23,545 nucleotides of DNA from DATECU01 sp035286745 (GTDB taxonomy: Bacteria > Acidobacteriota > Vicinamibacteria > Fen-336). The notes beneath the pieces were generated by a model that ran no database searches, was not told where the DNA came from, and saw only the letters and a program-made list of their open reading frames with translations. The DNA lies in assembly GCA_035286745.1 (NCBI GenBank), contig DATECU010000251.1:1-23545 (forward strand). The letters are read 5' to 3'. A program made the translations under genes and the position numbers. Positions 22,883 through 23,545 of the stretch are shown here, one piece after another. Positions within the stretch are counted from its first letter, which is position 1. Every line of letters begins with the position of its first letter.

Positions 22883-23545
22883 CTACCCGCGTGGCCGGCG
22901 GGCCGGTGGGCCACCCGATGGACGAGATCCCCCTCGTGGAGCAGGGACCGCCCGCGGGCGGATCTCCAGCACGCCAGCGTCGGTCTGTAGCCACGCGGCG
23001 CCGCCCTCCCCCCAGGCGAGCCGCTGCACACCACTCACGATGGCGCGGCCCTTCTCAACAGCCCGCTCCCGAGTCAACTCGATCCACCTGAGAATACCCT
23101 TGCGCCACGTCAGCACACTCACGGCGCTCAGCGAATCCACTCGGAGAACCGTGGGCCACATCGTGACCTCGGGATAGTCGATGAACGCCCCGTCGAGCCC
23201 GTGGTCGCCCGGGTTTACCAGACCCCGAAGAGGGACCGTGTTCGTGCGACCCTCCAGGTCCCACAGGGTCACCGCCTCGGCGGTGTACGCCCAGAACACA
23301 CCGGCGTCGCTCCAGCGCAGCGCGAGCGTTACCCCGCTCCATTCGAAGCCGTTCTCTTGCTCCTCGTCCACGACGATGAGTGGGTCACCGTCGACGCCCC
23401 GACTGCGCAGGAAGACGCGATGCACGCGCGAGCTCGTCCCTTCGCACACGCAGCCAGTGCTTACCCAGAACGCGTCTTCGCTGGCGACGAACTCGACGGC
23501 CGCATGCAGGCTGTCGTCGCGCAGCAGGGTCGTCAGATCGGCATC
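22883..23545 (-). CDS. Partial hypothetical protein, possible beta-propeller (3' part)
   Basis: The frame is open from the right edge to a TAG at 22885-22883 (220 residues), so the start lies outside the window. The internal GTG near 23449 is not needed as a start, because the frame continues upstream without a stop (for example AAVEFVASEDAFWVSTGCVC). Recurrent segments of about 40-60 residues combine a hydrophobic strand with aromatic positions (VEFVASEDAFWVS, LALRWSDAGVFWAY, QRLAWGEGGAAWLQ), which resemble beta-propeller blades of secreted proteins common in myxobacteria. The last 25 residues are Arg/Pro/Gly-rich and look disordered. I cannot name a family. A 174-nt gap with its own promoter candidate separates it from the polysaccharide cluster, so it may not belong to it. 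Confidence 0.6.
   Translation of the reverse strand, partial: DADLTTLLRDDSLHAAVEFVASEDAFWVSTGCVCEGTSSRVHRVFLRSRGVDGDPLIVVDEEQENGFEWSGVTLALRWSDAGVFWAYTAEAVTLWDLEGRTNTVPLRGLVNPGDHGLDGAFIDYPEVTMWPTVLRVDSLSAVSVLTWRKGILRWIELTRERAVEKGRAIVSGVQRLAWGEGGAAWLQTDAGVLEIRPRAVPAPRGGSRPSGGPPARRPRG

Overview
The window is GC-rich DNA (roughly two-thirds G+C by eye). It holds one long, tightly packed gene cluster for assembling and exporting a cell-surface polysaccharide. Every gene I can support lies on the minus strand, so transcription runs from the right edge to the left edge. The MglA-type GTPase, the fused Wzz/BY-kinase and the Wza-like exporter paired with a beta-barrel suggest a Gram-negative bacterium such as Acidobacteriota, Myxococcota or another deltaproteobacterial-grade lineage. 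No rRNA, tRNA or species marker is present, so the phylum is inference.

Layout in transcription order. 23545-22883: the 3' part of a hypothetical, perhaps beta-propeller protein. 22708-21188: an MglA-like GTPase fused to a degenerate histidine-kinase-like core. 21169-19379: a PglK/MsbA-type ABC exporter, the probable lipid-linked glycan flippase. 19382-13549: the glycan-building block, with four GT2 glycosyltransferases, one CgeB-like glycosyltransferase, a SAM methyltransferase, and the vestigial 3' end of a lost GT2 gene. 13398-9233: a membrane GT-C transferase, a GT4 transferase and an AsnB-type amidotransferase. 9228-7513: a Wzy/O-antigen-ligase-type polymerase with a TPR tail. After a 201-nt gap with a good sigma70-like promoter and a 31-bp palindrome comes a second coupled block. 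That block holds a GT4 transferase (7311-6112), a WecA/MraY-type priming phosphoglycosyltransferase (6115-5003), an AMIN-beta-barrel outer-membrane protein (5006-3102), a Wza-like SLBB exporter without a lipobox (3105-2227), a Wzc-like tyrosine autokinase (2217-148), and the start of a secreted protein cut by the left edge (138-1).

Working model: the WecA-like enzyme primes undecaprenyl phosphate. Seven soluble-type transferases (four GT2, two GT4, one CgeB-like) and the membrane GT-C enzyme build and decorate the unit, and the methyltransferase and AsnB modify it. The ABC exporter flips it (no Wzx is seen), the Wzy-like protein polymerises or ligates it, Wzc controls chain length, and the SLBB protein plus the adjacent beta-barrel carry it through the outer membrane. 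The GTPase/pseudokinase fusion at the head is a possible regulator.

Many junctions are 1-14 nt overlaps, often GTGA or TTGA, which points to translational coupling. There is no gene-free stretch over 300 nt. The longest gaps are 7312-7512, 22709-22882, 13399-13548 and 16560-16703. I saw no mobile elements, CRISPR arrays or RNA genes.
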